A stretch of 64,000 nt of DNA from Ridgeia piscesae (GCA_025642075.2 JAODUO010000561.1:42501-106500), one strand, 5' to 3'. Positions 22,600-33,273 are shown, counted from the first letter of the stretch. Notes: generated from the sequence alone by a model not told the origin. A program made the numbers and translations.

Positions 22600-22926
22600 A
22601 TTGATGAGTTCCCCTATTGTTAGAAAGCTCACCTGTGACTCCGTCTTGCGGACTCGGTTTATTCGAGGCTGGTTACAAACGGTGGCGCCTCCAAACGGAA
22701 AATGAATTGGACAGTAAGTCCGACAAGTCACCACACATGCAAGCTTACTAACTTTACTTGTATAATTTAGTGAATATTGCCTCCTGCGTTGCTCAAGGTT
22801 TGTGTTAGGTTGTATATAACTAGGAACCACAGTAGTGCACGTAGGATTTGTGACGCCTTTGATTAAGTTTTAATATCAAGTTACTGCTGCGGGCGATAAA
22901 TGAGTGTCAAAGACCAAGTTCAAACA
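22600..22926 (+). repeat. LTR-like repeat Y, copy 2
   Basis: CCTATTGTTAGAAAGCTCACC to GGTTTATTCGAGG matches the left part of copy 3 (33509). GGTTACAAACGGTGGCGCC onward matches copy 1 (15601). It joins the two partial copies into one longer unit. It lies close to the Gypsy pol fragment at 21175-21955. Confidence 0.65.
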
Positions 22927-22937
22927 CTAGAGTCTAG

Positions 22938-23112
22938 ACGTCTAGTGACACGTCTAGTCATCAGCGTCAAATTTTAGGGTGGTCGGACCAACATTTTCTT
23001 GAGACATTTTGTTAATCTTCCCTGGCAGTAGTCACCATAAGAATTATAGTAGTTATTTCATGTATTTAAGTGAAATATTAATTTTAAAGGGAAATAAAAG
23101 TAAATGTTTTGA
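22938..23112 (+). repeat. 175-bp direct repeat, copy A
   Basis: Starts ACGTCTAGTGACACGTCTAG and ends near GGGAAATAAAAGTAAATG. It is almost identical to 23209-23383 (offset 271 bp). There is no coding content. Confidence 0.93.
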
Positions 23113-23208
23113 TCATATGGGGTTGACAGAGTTAATAAAAAGTAACTAACTTCCAACAACAATCATATTTTTAAAGTCAGAGGTTTACCAGCGTGACCAC
23201 CGCTCCCC

Positions 23209-23383
23209 ACGTCTAGTGACACGTCTAGTCATCAGCGTCAAATGTTAGGGTGGTCGGACCAACATTTTCTTGAGACATTTTGTTAATCTTCCCTGGCAGT
23301 AGTCACCATAAGAATTATAGTAGTTATTTCATGTATTTAAGTGAAATAGTAATTTTAAAGGGAAATAAATGTAAATGTTTTGA
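23209..23383 (+). repeat. 175-bp direct repeat, copy B
   Basis: This is the second copy of 22938-23112, with only a few substitutions (for example AAATGTTAGGG against AAATTTTAGGG). The two copies flank 96 bp of unique AT-rich sequence. Confidence 0.93.
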
Positions 23384-23924
23384 AAAAAATCTAGAACACA
23401 CATAAAATATATAATTTTAATAGTATATTTGTATTCATGCAAGCTTATATTACATAAGCAATGTTTTAACAATAATAACTAAAACAATAACATATTATTA
23501 TTTTTAAATGCACCAAAACCTTCTTTTTCTACCACCATATATTTCCCATATATTCATATGTTGTTTAAATTTCAGTAATTTATTTTCCCGATAATTAATA
23601 AAGTGTCTTGTCCAAAAATTATTATTATTACATATCTGGTGGTGGAAATATCATTCATAAGTAGACAAAAATAGCTTCAATAATATTTTCTTAAGTGCCA
23701 ATGTGTGTGTGTGATGCGCTTAATGGAAATTATTGTTACGTCGTAATTATTTTACCATTTTAATTATATTATATTATCACTATTGTTGTTATGGAATTTG
23801 CATGGGTTCTTTTTAATACTGATAGATCACATTAGTTAATTATATAGACAAATGTATGTATTTTCATTATTATTTTAAAATATACTGTGGGTAGTTTTCT
23901 TCTTATTGTATTTTTAATAGCAGC

Positions 23925-23990
23925 ATATTGTGAGGCGCCACAACCAATTATGGATGGGGTGCTATATAAATAAAATATTATGTTATAATA
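23925..23990 (+). repeat. LINE/SINE 3'-tail fragment
   Basis: TTGTGAGGCGCCACAACCAA and GGGTGCTATATAAATAAAAT resemble 43470-43530 (GTGAGCGCCACGAACCATTG, GTGGCGCTATATGAAATAC). Each is followed by an AT-rich simple tail. This looks like a shared retroposon 3' end. Confidence 0.5.
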
Positions 23991-24053
23991 AAACTTATTA
24001 TTTCCTGCAAATCATAGTGATGATAATAATTAATTAGTATTATATTATTTATG

Positions 24054-24392
24054 TGAGGAGAAGTTTGGCGGGTGGTGGATGTCGTTTTCATGGTTGGGTC
24101 AATCCAACCCGGTCGTCTGGCATCCGCACTGTGACTGTCTGTGACTGTCCCAACGAATCAACTGGAGTTACTGGACTACTGTTTCAGTTCTGGTCAATTC
24201 AAAGGGTAACAAAAAGACAGCTTACTGATACTGTCTTTCACTATACTGTTGCTACACGTGTATGAGGAACAGTGTGGCATATTGTTGTCACAATTTTGTT
24301 GTAAACCAACGTAAGGCACTTTTAGCGAACCGCTTGGCTCTCTGTTATGACAGCTGAACCAGCAGACCACTTTATGACCTAATACTTTTCCA
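24054..24392 (+). repeat. Dispersed repeat X, copy 2
   Basis: This is the homologue of 14861-15112 in the same orientation, about 60-90 bp longer through an internal segment around 24200-24310. Confidence 0.8.
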
Positions 24393-24399
24393 AAGTGCT

Positions 24400-27060
24400 G
24401 ATAGAAGCTGGGTTTTGATTGGTTGCATGGACCAAGAGGGGCCGTTCGTGGTGCCGGTGATTTAACTAGATTTACCCACTTTAACACCACTTTCTGAGGA
24501 AACTACTAATGCGAAAATATTGATTGTAGATGCAAATGGTTGGCTTGTGTAAACTCTTTTAGGTGAATAACACCAAACCGTTGCCTTTTTTGCCCTTTAA
24601 ACAAACTAAAGATGTGTAAATTACAAATTTTGTCACGTTTTCTGTCGGCTTGCTAATAATATGTAATTTTGCATATAAACTACACACATTTATTTTTTTA
24701 ATTTTCCCCTGGTCATAATCACTAATTTGAAGTGCAATGGTGCTTGTTTCATGTACGTATATGAAATATTAATAAAACTGCAATTTTACCAAATATATTC
24801 ATTTTGTAAATGTTTCCGAACATTCTATTTGATTTTGTACATTAATCACAAGAAGTTTACTTCTTTTCAATGATACTGGCTTTGGTGTAAACTATGATGA
24901 AGGCCAATACATACCTCATTTTTTTATTTAGTTAATATAATATTATAATGTATCTTACTTTTTCAACAATATTATGCAAATTACATATATACTCAACAAA
25001 AAATAATATTTCATATAACAATGTCATCAAAGAATACCCCTGAACGACATATAAAAGTCATGTATAATATAATATTATAAACACTAATGATAAATAATAA
25101 TCAATTATAATAATTAATCAATTTAATATAGCATGGCCAACACACAAAAGTATGAACAATATGATAAATAATAAAAATGGAAAATAATTCAATAATACCA
25201 ATAGATAAACTAATATAAATTAGCTACATTAAACACGGCAGTAATTAATTAGTTTGAACAGCCGCATGTGCGCACATAACGACTTGCTAACTATTAATAA
25301 TATTAATAATCAAAGACATCCGCTGTCGATCACGTTGGTATCAGAGTGCATTATATACCACAATGCATTGCGTGCATGGGGAAAAAGGCAAAATGGCAAT
25401 GTCTTTTTAGACAGAAGCTCCATAAACGGATCTTGTGCACATTTGTGTTATCAAATGGTGAGCTATCACTGTAATCATATTATCGTCCACACAATTCTTT
25501 ACACTGTTGCATATAATTCCCTTTGAATAGTCACAAAACATCATTTTAACTGCCTAATTACTACAACATTTTATCATGGTATTTGTATGATCACATTAAC
25601 TTATCTTTCTTCTTTGTTTGTAACTTTTCAAAATGGCCGTACTCGTTAACATAATCTCGCAAACAAATTTGAAAGATAGGGTCTGTCAACAAGATCAATA
25701 TGGCCGAAGGCATAAACAATGACAATCAAAATACTACACCGCGAGGAAAAAATCATTAATCCCTTTTAAACACCGCCAAATCATCAGTTACCAGACCAGA
25801 ATCGTGGACTGACATTATAACAACATAAGAAAAATGATAAGCGAAAAGGTATGTTGCATGATTATAACCCCTGTCTCTCCATGTTGTCAGAAGTAGCGGA
25901 AAATCCGTCTGACCTCCCTATCAAAATCCAGACTGGTGGATTCAGCTGATAAATCACTTAGACAAACTCAAAGTCAACATTATCAGAGGCGATCATGAAA
26001 AGTGTGAACTAATTATGGAAAGCAAGAAACAAGACTATAAACTTGAACTGTTGTCTCTCTTAAACAGGCACGTGAAGTGAAAAGTTATAGGTTACACAGG
26101 TGAGGTTTTTCATTCTTCCGTTGGCTTCTGTAGCAGAGTGCTCGCACATCTCATCCTTCAGCACGTGTCTTAACAGCAAGAAGACAGTTGATTTTCTCAG
26201 CATTGCATGACTTGGTCTTATGCATGAGCAATTATTCACTGTTAACCAGTCTGGGAATTCGGAACACCCACAGCGGCACCAAGTGCAACATACGAAAGAA
26301 ATCAACAGAAAATCAAAGCCGTATTTCTTGGCCACTCCACTAAATCAAAATGAAGCTAGTAACATCCAGACACTAGTTTAATGAAAACAGCTGTCACAAT
26401 ATATCACAATATTACGGTAAATGTTTCGAAGTAATATAACTTGAAATAGTAAACGAATTTCAAAACAATGAATACGTAAAAGAATCGAACAATAACAAGT
26501 TCGCGAAAACTAATGTGACAATGAATGTTAACTAGTACCTTCTAAATTGTGGATGTAAGCGTCGCAGATAAAACTTGTACCCTTTGTCGAAGGCCATTTT
26601 ATTTGTTTGTGTCAACTCATGTGGTACTCATTTTATATCGTCAGGAGATATATCGCATAAATTAGCCATAGATCTAGACCAACAGTCTAACACAGTATCT
26701 ATTGTCGCTATCTTATCGAATCAATGCTGTTGCGTGTATCCTCTCTTTCAAATGCAAGCGACGATGGCGCCAACAAGCGGCGGTCAATAGATGTAAAACC
26801 ACATTTCCGTCATTACCCGACTAAAGAGTACCCTAAACAAATAGTATAATGAAGGTTGTCTGAATTTTTGTGAGGACATACGTAGTGCGGAGTGACTAGA
26901 AATTATGTTTTTCTGCAGCGGGGCATCAGAGCTGGAAAATTACGGCAGATAACAGTCGGTGTTTGCGAATTGATACACATGTCATTTGTATTGGTGATGT
27001 CAAAACAATAGGTCACTGTCTGATTCTAGCAGGGATGAAGGGGTGTCAGGTTTAAATGTG
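24400..27060. other. AT-rich intergenic stretch
   Basis: None of the open frames (25254-25526 plus, 26060-26335 minus, 26575-26790 plus) shows a domain or splice structure that I recognise. I see no RNA gene and no obvious tandem array. Confidence 0.4.
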
Positions 27061-27720
27061 GTTTAAGCTATTTTACTGATTAGTGACATTTTAATAGCAC
27101 TCATGCACTGGACTATTTAGATTGATATTTTAAGCTACTTTTTACTATTACATTCCCCCAGATTTATTTATTATTTGTATTGTATTTGTATTGTATTGTA
27201 AAGATAATTAATTCTGAATTCAGTACTTCAATATAAAAACCGATATAACAGTCATAATTTACTCATGTTACAAGACTAGGTCGCCAAATCTTCTCTAAAA
27301 TGACTAGATTATTGTAGATATATGTCAGGTTGATTCACTAAATTCACCTGTTTCAGACAACAGTAACAACTGTCGAAAGGTGTTCACATCACAAGTATCT
27401 GAAATGGAGTGACAAAGCTGCCAAACATCGCACACATTCACAACAACAATTGTCACGACCTGTGACACACCAGAACGGAGGGCATCAAGTCACTTGATCA
27501 AACATCCAAATTTGGGCCTTCGTGAAAAAGAGAAAATGTGATCGTCGCTCGAGGAACAATCATTTATTTTTGTATTTGAAAACACCACCAACTCATTCAA
27601 GGATTTTCAAGCGTGACTAAATTATTATATGAGTGAATAGTCATCTTGATGTGTAATTGCATATATAAGACATACTTCTCAGTTCAGTTTAGTGTTGCGT
27701 GTGTGCACTGACATTTGTGG

Positions 27721-27955
27721 GGAAATGTTTAAATGTGACGCTTGTGGAAACGTTTTACAAAACGATGGCGTCTAAAAGACTGCATTTCAGCACTAACATT
27801 GGTGAGAAACTTCAAATGTGATGCATGTGGTTTACACGCCTGTTGAGTATTTTCCAGTCAAGTACTAGAGCTCACTCGGTTGTGACACACCGTCATAAGT
27901 AGAAGAACTTTGAAGACACAAGTGCGCTTCCACGCAGTGGTGCAAACCTAAACGT
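27721..27955 (+). pseudogene. Fossil zinc fingers upstream of locus B
   Basis: At 27726 the plus strand reads FKCDACGNVLQNDG and then hits a frameshift and stop within GTCTAAAAGACTGCATTTC. After that, LK.LHF and IGEK-like codons survive in another frame. A second remnant at 27895-27945 encodes RTLKTQVRFH. These are fingers that once belonged to a longer protein. Confidence 0.75.
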
Positions 27956-27962
27956 GTGGTGA

Positions 27963-29546
27963 ATGGAAACAGGTATTTTCAATATGGCTGAGAACGTGAA
28001 CACTTGTACTGTTGAGAAACTATTCAAATGTGACACTTGTGGTAAGCGGTTTTTACGCAAAAATGGCTTAATACAACATGTCCTCATCCATACTGGGGTA
28101 AAACCATGCAAATGTGATGTCTGTGGTGCACAATTCTCACAAAATTATATTTTGAAGAAACATATCCGTATCCACACTGGGGATAAACCATACAAATGTG
28201 ATATCTGTGGTAAGCAATTCTCGCACTGTGGTATTTTGAAGTCCCATGTCCGTATCCACACTGGGGATAAACCATATAAATGTGATATCTGTGGTAAGCA
28301 ATTCTCAGAAAGTGGTAGTTTGAAGAAACATGTCCGTATCCACACTGGGGATAAACCATATAAATGTGATATATGTGGTAAGCAATTCTCAGAAAATTGT
28401 AGTTTGAAGACACATGTCCGTATCCACACTGGGGATAAACCGTACAAATGTGATACCTGTGGTGCACAATTCACGAATAGTAGTAATTTGAAGAGACATG
28501 TACGTATCCACACAGGGGACAAACCATACAAATGTGATACCTGTGGTGCACAATTCTCATGCCATTCTAATTTGAAGGCCCATGGCCGTATCCACACAGG
28601 GGAGAAACCATACAAATGTGATACCTGTGGTGCACGATTCTCACAAAGTTGTATGTTGAAGACCCATGTCCGTATCCACACAAGGGACAAACCATACAAA
28701 TGTGATACCTGTGGTGCACAATTCTCGAATAGTAGTAATTTGAAGAGACATATACGTATCCACACAGGGGACAAACCATACAAATGTGATACCTGTGGTG
28801 CACAATTCTCATGCCATTCTAATTTGAAGGCCCATGGCCGTATCCACACAGGGGAGAAACCATACAAATGTGATACCTGTGGTGCACGATTCTCACAAAG
28901 TTGTATGTTGAAGATCCATGTCCGTATCCACACAAGGGACAAACCATACAAATGTGATACCTGTGGTGCACAATTCTCGAATAGTAGTAATTTGAATAGA
29001 CACGTACGTATCCACACCACAAGGGACAAACCATACAAATGTGATACATGTGGTGCACAATTCTCACAAAGGTGTATATTGAAGTCCCATGTACATATCC
29101 ACACAAGGGACAAACTATACAAATGCGATACCTGTGGTGCACAATTCTCGGGGAGTGGAAATTTGAAGAGACATATCCGTATCAACACAAGGGACAAAGC
29201 ATACAAATGTGATACCTGTGGTGCACAATTCTCACAAAGGTGTATCTTGAAGTCCCATGTCCGTATCCACACAGTAGACAAACCACACAAATGTGATACC
29301 TGTGGTGCACAATTTTCAAAACATAGTAAACTGAAGGCCCATGTCCGTATCCACACAGGGGACAAACCATACAAATGTGATACCTGTGGTGCACAATTCA
29401 CACAACGTAGTAATTTGAAGGTCCATGTCCGTATCCACACAGGGGATAAACCATACAAATGTGATACCTGTGGTGCACAATTCTCACGCCATGGTAATGT
29501 GAAGGCCCATGTCCGTATCCATATAGGGGACAAACTGTACAAATGA
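27963..29546 (+). CDS. C2H2 zinc-finger protein, 18 fingers (locus B)
   Basis: The ORF encodes 527 residues: the same 20-residue leader as locus A, then 18 tandem fingers of 28 residues. Fingers 6-8 and 9-11 (28443-28694 and 28695-28946) are a nearly identical three-finger duplication. Finger 12 ends with one extra residue (HTTRDKP). In finger 14 the last zinc-binding histidine is asparagine (HIRIN instead of HxxxH), so that finger may be weak. Linkers are TGDKP in many fingers but TRDKP, TVDKP and TRDKL in the second half. A nuclear DNA-binding role is expected from the family; the targets are unknown. No effector domain is seen. The stop (TGA in place of the first cysteine of the next finger) is followed by decayed fingers, so the protein was once longer. 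Confidence 0.87.
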   Translation: METGIFNMAENVNTCTVEKLFKCDTCGKRFLRKNGLIQHVLIHTGVKPCKCDVCGAQFSQNYILKKHIRIHTGDKPYKCDICGKQFSHCGILKSHVRIHTGDKPYKCDICGKQFSESGSLKKHVRIHTGDKPYKCDICGKQFSENCSLKTHVRIHTGDKPYKCDTCGAQFTNSSNLKRHVRIHTGDKPYKCDTCGAQFSCHSNLKAHGRIHTGEKPYKCDTCGARFSQSCMLKTHVRIHTRDKPYKCDTCGAQFSNSSNLKRHIRIHTGDKPYKCDTCGAQFSCHSNLKAHGRIHTGEKPYKCDTCGARFSQSCMLKIHVRIHTRDKPYKCDTCGAQFSNSSNLNRHVRIHTTRDKPYKCDTCGAQFSQRCILKSHVHIHTRDKLYKCDTCGAQFSGSGNLKRHIRINTRDKAYKCDTCGAQFSQRCILKSHVRIHTVDKPHKCDTCGAQFSKHSKLKAHVRIHTGDKPYKCDTCGAQFTQRSNLKVHVRIHTGDKPYKCDTCGAQFSRHGNVKAHVRIHIGDKLYK

Positions 29547-29780
29547 GATGATAGCTGTGGTGCACAATTCTCACAAAGTAGTTATTTGAAAACGCATGTC
29601 CATATCCGCACAGGAACCCTACAACTATAATACCTGCATTACATAATAATTTTTGTCAAAAAGTGGTACTTTGAAGATGTCCATTTCCACACTGGTGAGA
29701 ACCCCAATAATATAATGGTGTAAGGGTAGTGCATACATCCGCACACAAAGTTATCATTTTAAGGCACATGTATGTGTCTA
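29547..29780 (+). pseudogene. Fossil zinc fingers downstream of locus B
   Basis: Directly after the stop, the same frame still reads DDSCGAQFSQSSYLKTHVHI, then loses the linker. Later GTGGTACTTTGAAGATGTCC, ACTGGTGAGAACCCC and TTAAGGCACATGTATGTG are further remnants. They match 19097-19275 block by block. Confidence 0.8.
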
Positions 29781-30104
29781 TATCATTGGTTTTGCACTCC
29801 TTTAAAACCGTTACAGTTTCTTCATTAGAAAATATCTTGTCAAACCTAACTTTGTAAGGTTACTACTTCATGGACTGAGACAGGACATCGTCATGGACGT
29901 TGGATAAAGTCTCACGCCTGATGTAGATATAGGCCAGATAAAGGGCGCTTTCATTCACTTAGAATGTTTTACTATAAACCCAATGATGTATCGCAACAGT
30001 AATTCTTAAATGTGATTAAACAAATGACTAAGATTGCTCCGTTTGTTGCTATGTATACTTCACGCTGTAATTATAATGCTGTATGTTGTGATGAAAATTA
30101 GTAC

Positions 30105-30144
30105 AATTAAATACTCTGAAATATATATATCAGAGTATTTAATT
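30105..30144. repeat. Perfect 15-bp inverted repeat around a TA loop
   Basis: AATTAAATACTCTGA (30105-30119) and TCAGAGTATTTAATT (30130-30144) are exact reverse complements separated by AATATATATA. The paralogous flank at 19560-19600 has only half of it. It could form a hairpin or cruciform. Confidence 0.9.
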
Positions 30145-30169
30145 TTAAAAAGTCAAGCTTTATAAATTG

Positions 30170-30175
<6 letters not shown>

Positions 30176-30209
<34 letters not shown>
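30176..30209. repeat. (TA)n microsatellite
   Basis: About 17 TA units in the 3' flank of zinc-finger locus B. Confidence 0.93.
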
Positions 30210-30212
<3 letters not shown>

Positions 30213-30289
30213 GTCTGGCGAACTGACCCGAATAATACAGGCGGACTCCAAACTAGAAACTCTGTGCATGTTGGATATGTGTTCAGGGT

Positions 30290-30480
30290 TAAAAGTGATT
30301 AATAAAACACATTTGTAATTAAATGTAAGCATAGAGTTACATTAATAATTATGTTGACACTTGAGAATACTTGAAAACTGCATACATCACAAAGAGTTTT
30401 AAATTGTCTAAGAATCCCTTTAAGCAGACCAAATTAAACATTCTGTTTTACGATTTTACCAGTGGTTACAATGTTTGTTG
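30290..30480 (+). repeat. Local duplication block P, copy 1
   Basis: This shares TTTGTAATTAAATGTAAGC, AATTATGTTGACACTTGAGA, AAGAATCCCTTTAAGCAGACC and GATTTTACCAGTGGTTA with 31795-32005. Confidence 0.85.
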
Positions 30481-31009
30481 AAAACAAACATTGTTATTTT
30501 GATTAGTTGTAATATATGCTTGAACAACATGTTTTGACACGTTCAACTTTTATTCATGTATTAACAATGACTGCATTGCCGTGATCAAGAAAGCAATATT
30601 GACCCAGAGAATATTTTCTATATAACTATATGCCTATACTTCAAATTGTTTTCATTCGGATTAACAGAGCAGAGATTATGTAATGTGCAACTGACGCTGT
30701 ATACATGGTGTTGTTGCTATAGGTCTATAACATGTTGATTGTACACCTACAACTGTTACCCGACAGTGCCAATTACTTAAGAAGATACTGGACAACAGGT
30801 GACCACCGAATACAATCTTCATTTGCTCAAAGCCAGAGGATGTATTAGCACCTGTCAGTGACCATAGTTCAATGTCCCTTTTCTTCTTCAGTCAGGCTCC
30901 ATGCTGGCACCAGGCTATTCTGGCTCCAGGCTGTCTGTTAAGTTGACCTGTCACACTTCCTCACATGATCCTAGCAATTGTTAGCATTGTCTCTTTTGAG
31001 GGAGGGCAA

Positions 31010-31340
31010 TATAGGCATTCAGGCATGAGATTCTTCCGCGGAACCGCGAAAATCCGCGGTTCGTGAACCCGATTTCCCTGGTGTCTGTTATTCGTCCAAA
31101 TCCGAATTTTCGTTTTTCTAATACGGGGGAGGATAAAACTGGTCAAAAATGGATAAGAAATTAAACTTTTGTGTCGATTTCTGGCGTGCCGTAGATCGCA
31201 TCCGCGAACGTCGTCCTTTAAAAGTAAGCCGCATTTTTATTAGCTAGTAACTGCGAATCAGGGCACAAGTTATAATTTGCGCACGCGTCAGATATTTACA
31301 TTCCTATTCATACAGTCGGAATTGAGATTTTATGATTCTA
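31010..31340 (+). repeat. Local duplication block Q, copy 1
   Basis: GAGATTCTTCCGCGGAACC, TTCTGGCGTGCCG, CTTTTAAAAGTAAGCC-like, TTAGCTAGTAACTGCGAATC and ATTTACATTC recur at 32010-32300. Block P and block Q are separated by about 530 bp here but are directly adjacent in the second copy. Confidence 0.8.
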
Positions 31341-31344
31341 CGCA

Positions 31345-31645
31345 CCCGCAAAGACATTCCAACATAACATTGAGATATGTGTCCCGCCTTTATTTCGTAC
31401 AATTTCTCACACGGATTTGATTGGGTTCATCGAAGTGGTGCGTTTGTTCGGTGCCGAGCGGATGCATTTCTACAACTACCAGATTTCACCGCAATCGAAG
31501 CCGTGCTTTCGTACTTCGAGAAACTCGGCATTGTCACCGTGCTCCCGTGGAAGTTGGTTAAACGGACGACATCTTCTAAGAAAGCCATGCACTATAATGG
31601 CAAGGGGGTGAACGTTCAAGGTTGTCTATATCGTCACATGTTTTC
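31345..31645 (+). other. Open frame of unknown status
   Basis: A 93-residue frame (31377-31658), overlapped by a 64-residue frame, lies between repeat blocks. Its composition is less AT-rich than the surroundings and a segment reads AIEAVLSYFEKLGIVTVLPW. I recognise no domain and see no splice signals. It may be a fragment of a mobile-element ORF. Confidence 0.2.
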
Positions 31646-31647
31646 TA

Positions 31648-31785
31648 CAGTGGCGTAGCCAGAGGGGGGCCAGGGAGGTCATGACCCCACAATCCCGGAA
31701 AAATAGGATGGTGGGGAACGGAGGACCAATAACTGGCTGCCTGATTCATAGAGTCACAGTACAGTGGGTTTCTGGATGACTATAT
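31648..31785 (-). repeat. hAT-like repeat fragment
   Basis: CAGTGGCGTAGCCAGAGGGG, ACGGAGGACCAATAACTGG and CTGCCTGATTCATAGAGTC match 19877-19960 in the same orientation. It stops at the duplication block that follows. Confidence 0.6.
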
Positions 31786-31794
31786 AAGAATAAA

Positions 31795-32300
31795 ACGCAT
31801 TTGTAATTAAATGTAGGCATAGAATTATATGAAATAATTATGTTGACACTTGAGATTACTTGACAATTTCATACACCACAAAGAATTTAAAATTGTTAAA
31901 GAATCCCTTTAAGCAAACCAAATTAAAACAGTCTAAAATTGTTAAAGAATCCCTTTAAGCAGACCAAATTAAAACAGTCTGCTTAAAGATTTTACCAGTG
32001 GTTATTATTAGGCACGAGATTCTTCCGCGGAATTCCGCGGGTCGTAAACCCGATTTGGCCGTTTCTGTGATTCGTCCCAATCCTAATTTTCCTTTTTCTA
32101 ATATAGTAGGGGGAAATGATCAAAACCGGATAACAGGTTTAACTTTTGTACCGATTCCTGGCGTGCCGCGAGCATTATCCTTTTAAAAGTAAGCCTCTTT
32201 TTGATTAGCTAGCAACTGCGAATCTGGGGGAGGTCACAATCGGCGTATCACTGGAATTGACCGATTTACATTCTCATGCATACGGTCGTAATCGGGGAAG
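31795..32300 (+). repeat. Local duplication blocks P+Q, copy 2
   Basis: The block P homologue (31795-32005) includes an internal repeat of ATTGTTAAAGAATCCCTTTA, and is followed immediately by the block Q homologue. The copy is about 80 percent similar by eye to 30290-31340 minus its 530-bp middle. Confidence 0.8.
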
Positions 32301-32333
32301 TGTCGTACCTGTGGAAAACCTACGGATTGGTCT

Positions 32334-32336
<3 letters not shown>

Positions 32337-32408
<72 letters not shown>
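32337..32408. repeat. (TA)n microsatellite
   Basis: About 35 uninterrupted TA units. No gene is seen between here and 32855. Confidence 0.97.
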
Positions 32409-32859
32409 CGTCATGATCAGCCAATGTTGTCGCGGACCCGTTCAGGCTGTTTTTTGTTATGTATCACTTCGATGATGAAAGTCAAACTTATTTTAAGTTT
32501 CCGCGTCAACATATCAGCAAAATGCCTTACAGTAGCCACGGATAGAGAGTTATTATACAAATTCAGGCAGTTACATTGACTTTGGGTGCTGTTTGAAGGG
32601 GACTTTCAGCAAGTTGTCGGCGAGTAACGTGGGCCGTGGCGTTCGAGTACCCTGGAATGTTCTTGAATTTCACTGAATGTCCTTGAATAAAGAATGTCAC
32701 GGACAACATGGACAATAGTGGCGAAAAGTCAACGAAAGAATTATAGTGATATTTAGTGAAAATTATTTCGCAGTAATACAATTCACCAGATGGCATGTGG
32801 ACAAGTAATGTGTTTCTGTTTTTCCCACTGGGATTCTATTGTATGGCATACAAACGTGC

Positions 32860-33185
32860 CCTACCATTGGAGGGCATTCACACCTGACGTAAGAATATGG
32901 GGCTTCACACCTGACACCATTTTAGGGCATTCACACCTGATACAAGTTTCTGAGTCACTCTAGGGCATTCACCCCTAAAGTACCAATGTAGGGCATTCAC
33001 CGTTCACACCTGATGTACCAACGTAGGGCATTCACACCTGATGTACCAATGTAGGGCATTCACACCAGCCGTATCATTGTAAGGCTTTCACACATGCCCT
33101 ACCATGATAGAGCTTTCATACCTGTTATACCGTTGTAGGGCATTTACACAAACCGTATGTTTGTAGAGAATTCACACATTCCCTG
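32860..33185. repeat. Diverged ~28-bp minisatellite GTAGGGCATTCACACCTGAT
   Basis: About eleven diverged copies of a GTAGGGCATTCACACCTGAT-TACCA unit, with spacing of 23-37 bp. A shorter relative is at 19740-19832. Confidence 0.85.
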
Positions 33186-33186
33186 A

Positions 33187-33189
<3 letters not shown>

Positions 33190-33273
<84 letters not shown>
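33190..33273. repeat. (TA)n microsatellite
   Basis: About 42 TA units, directly after the minisatellite. Confidence 0.97.

Larger units (their letters stand above)
27066..30285 (+). repeat. Segmental duplication, copy 2 (zinc-finger locus B)
   Basis: Begins TAAGCTATTTTACTGATTAG and ends after CTCCAAACTAGAAAC and TTGGATATG. Flanks and ORF are colinear with 17441-19720. In the copy-2 5' flank GACATTTGTGGGGAAATGTTT and ACGCTTGTGGAAACGTTTTAC are preserved as well. Confidence 0.85.

Noticed and set aside
28145..29542. A 465-residue minus-strand frame opposite zinc-finger locus B, and a similar one opposite locus A
   Set aside because: These are antisense shadows of the regular 84-bp finger repeat. 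The plus strand encodes correct C2H2 fingers.
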